Below are positions 63,552-64,000 of a stretch of DNA of 64,000 bases, in pieces. The notes beneath the pieces are model-generated. The model worked only from the letters and a program-made list of their open reading frames with translations, did no database searches and had not been told where the DNA came from. Source of the DNA: a virus; IMG/VR virus record IMGVR_UViG_3300043823_000671, positions 28,737 to 92,736 of that record; one strand, written 5' to 3'. Made by a program: the position numbers and the translations under genes. How positions within the stretch are numbered: the stretch's first letter is position 1; each line of letters begins with the position of its first letter.

Positions 63552-64000
63552 GTGTCCAGAACCCCATTTTCGCAGAATTCATATGTAGGCGGTGCGAAGT
63601 TCGCCGGTCTCTACTCTGCGATTAACCAATCAGCGACATCGATTCAGGTTGCAATCGTTAGTGTTGATTCAAGTGGTAATGTCACGCTTGTCAGCGGTCA
63701 AACCCTTTCTAGTTCTGGCTGGTCTGGCTTAGGCGTCGGTGGAGGATTTTTCCTTGACATCGGCTTAGGCGGGTCAAACGAAGAAAAGGTCTACGTTCCT
63801 GCCGGGACGTACACCTTTACTTCTTCTGTAGTCACTTTTTCCAATATTCAGCGTGGTGCGGACAACACAATCGCATCAGCACATGGTGCTGGCGAGCCAG
63901 TAGTACCCGTTGTAACAGCAACAGATTTGGAAGAGGCAAACCAAGCCGCATCTCAAACAATTGGACAAATCCAGTCTTCGGGTGACCTGCTCATCGGAAG
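63552..64000 (+). CDS. structural protein, 5' part (partial)
   Basis: GTG start with AGGTGA upstream; the frame is open to the window end (149 codons). The Gly/Ser/Thr-rich, strand-rich sequence (VSVDSSGNVTLVSGQTLSSS, GVGGGFFLDIGLGGSNEEKV) suggests a tail, fibre or baseplate protein. It may be the acceptor of the neighbouring sugar-modifying enzymes. Confidence 0.65.
   Translation, partial: MSRTPFSQNSYVGGAKFAGLYSAINQSATSIQVAIVSVDSSGNVTLVSGQTLSSSGWSGLGVGGGFFLDIGLGGSNEEKVYVPAGTYTFTSSVVTFSNIQRGADNTIASAHGAGEPVVPVVTATDLEEANQAASQTIGQIQSSGDLLIG

Overview
The window is a stretch of a large tailed double-stranded DNA phage (or prophage) of an actinobacterium. Phage identity rests on terminase, portal, MuF-like head protein, XkdF-like prohead protease, major capsid protein, a signal-peptide endolysin and a lysozyme-fold lytic protein. 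The host group is inferred from three WhiB-family iron-sulfur regulators, which are essentially confined to Actinobacteria and their phages, from frequent GTG starts, and from many leaderless start codons placed 5-8 nt after a TANNNT -10 box. No integrase, attachment site, tRNA or CRISPR array was recognised. Both ends cut through the phage genome: a gene runs in at base 1 and a structural gene runs out at 64000.

Layout. 0-3.2 kb: small regulators, a WhiB protein and a tandem ParB-domain protein. 3.2-4.8 kb: a tagged papain-like/metalloprotease virion protein. 5.4-8.7 kb: a DNA-modification-like block with an ABC-ATPase/GNAT fusion and two adenine methyltransferase-type genes. 9-10.2 kb: small zinc proteins and a terminase-small-subunit-like protein. 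10.2-12.6 kb: gene-poor DNA with repeated short palindromes. 13-17.3 kb: tightly overlapping tiny genes, several of one zinc-binding family. 17.3-19.8 kb: a minus-strand operon with a PD-(D/E)XK-like protein, dNMP kinase and macro domain. 20.3-21.9 kb: large terminase split into ATPase and nuclease genes. 21.9-25.9 kb: minus-strand amidoligase/glutamine-amidotransferase cluster, with a gamma-glutamylcyclotransferase-like gene at 27.8 kb. 28.3-33.3 kb: second WhiB, endolysin and putative holin, HNH-like protein, oligoribonuclease, SSB. 33.3-33.4 kb: a long hairpin that may be a structured RNA. 33.5-51 kb: third WhiB, portal, prohead protease with a serine tract, and a run of large head-associated proteins. 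51-54 kb: lytic protein, LexA-like DNA-binding protein, Cas4/RecB-like nuclease. 54-59.8 kb: scaffold-like, decoration and major capsid proteins, metallophosphoesterase, small membrane proteins, first tail-like protein. 59.8-63.5 kb: carbamoyltransferase, glycosyltransferase and a glycosyltransferase-methyltransferase fusion, then another structural protein.

The most striking feature is a short peptide module, KGDxxGHxFHGNQ(Y/W), usually placed after a short N-terminal helix and repeated before later domains in at least seven proteins. These proteins carry toxin- or effector-like domains: papain-like, zincin, ParB-like, ADP-ribosyltransferase-like, RelA/SpoT-like and PI3/4-kinase-like. I infer a capsid-targeting and/or prohead-protease processing tag that loads a set of effectors into the head for injection. 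Other notable systems are a predicted amidoligase pathway, a shared minus-strand promoter/operator module (CTAAACCCCnnTACACT), and extensive leaderless transcription.
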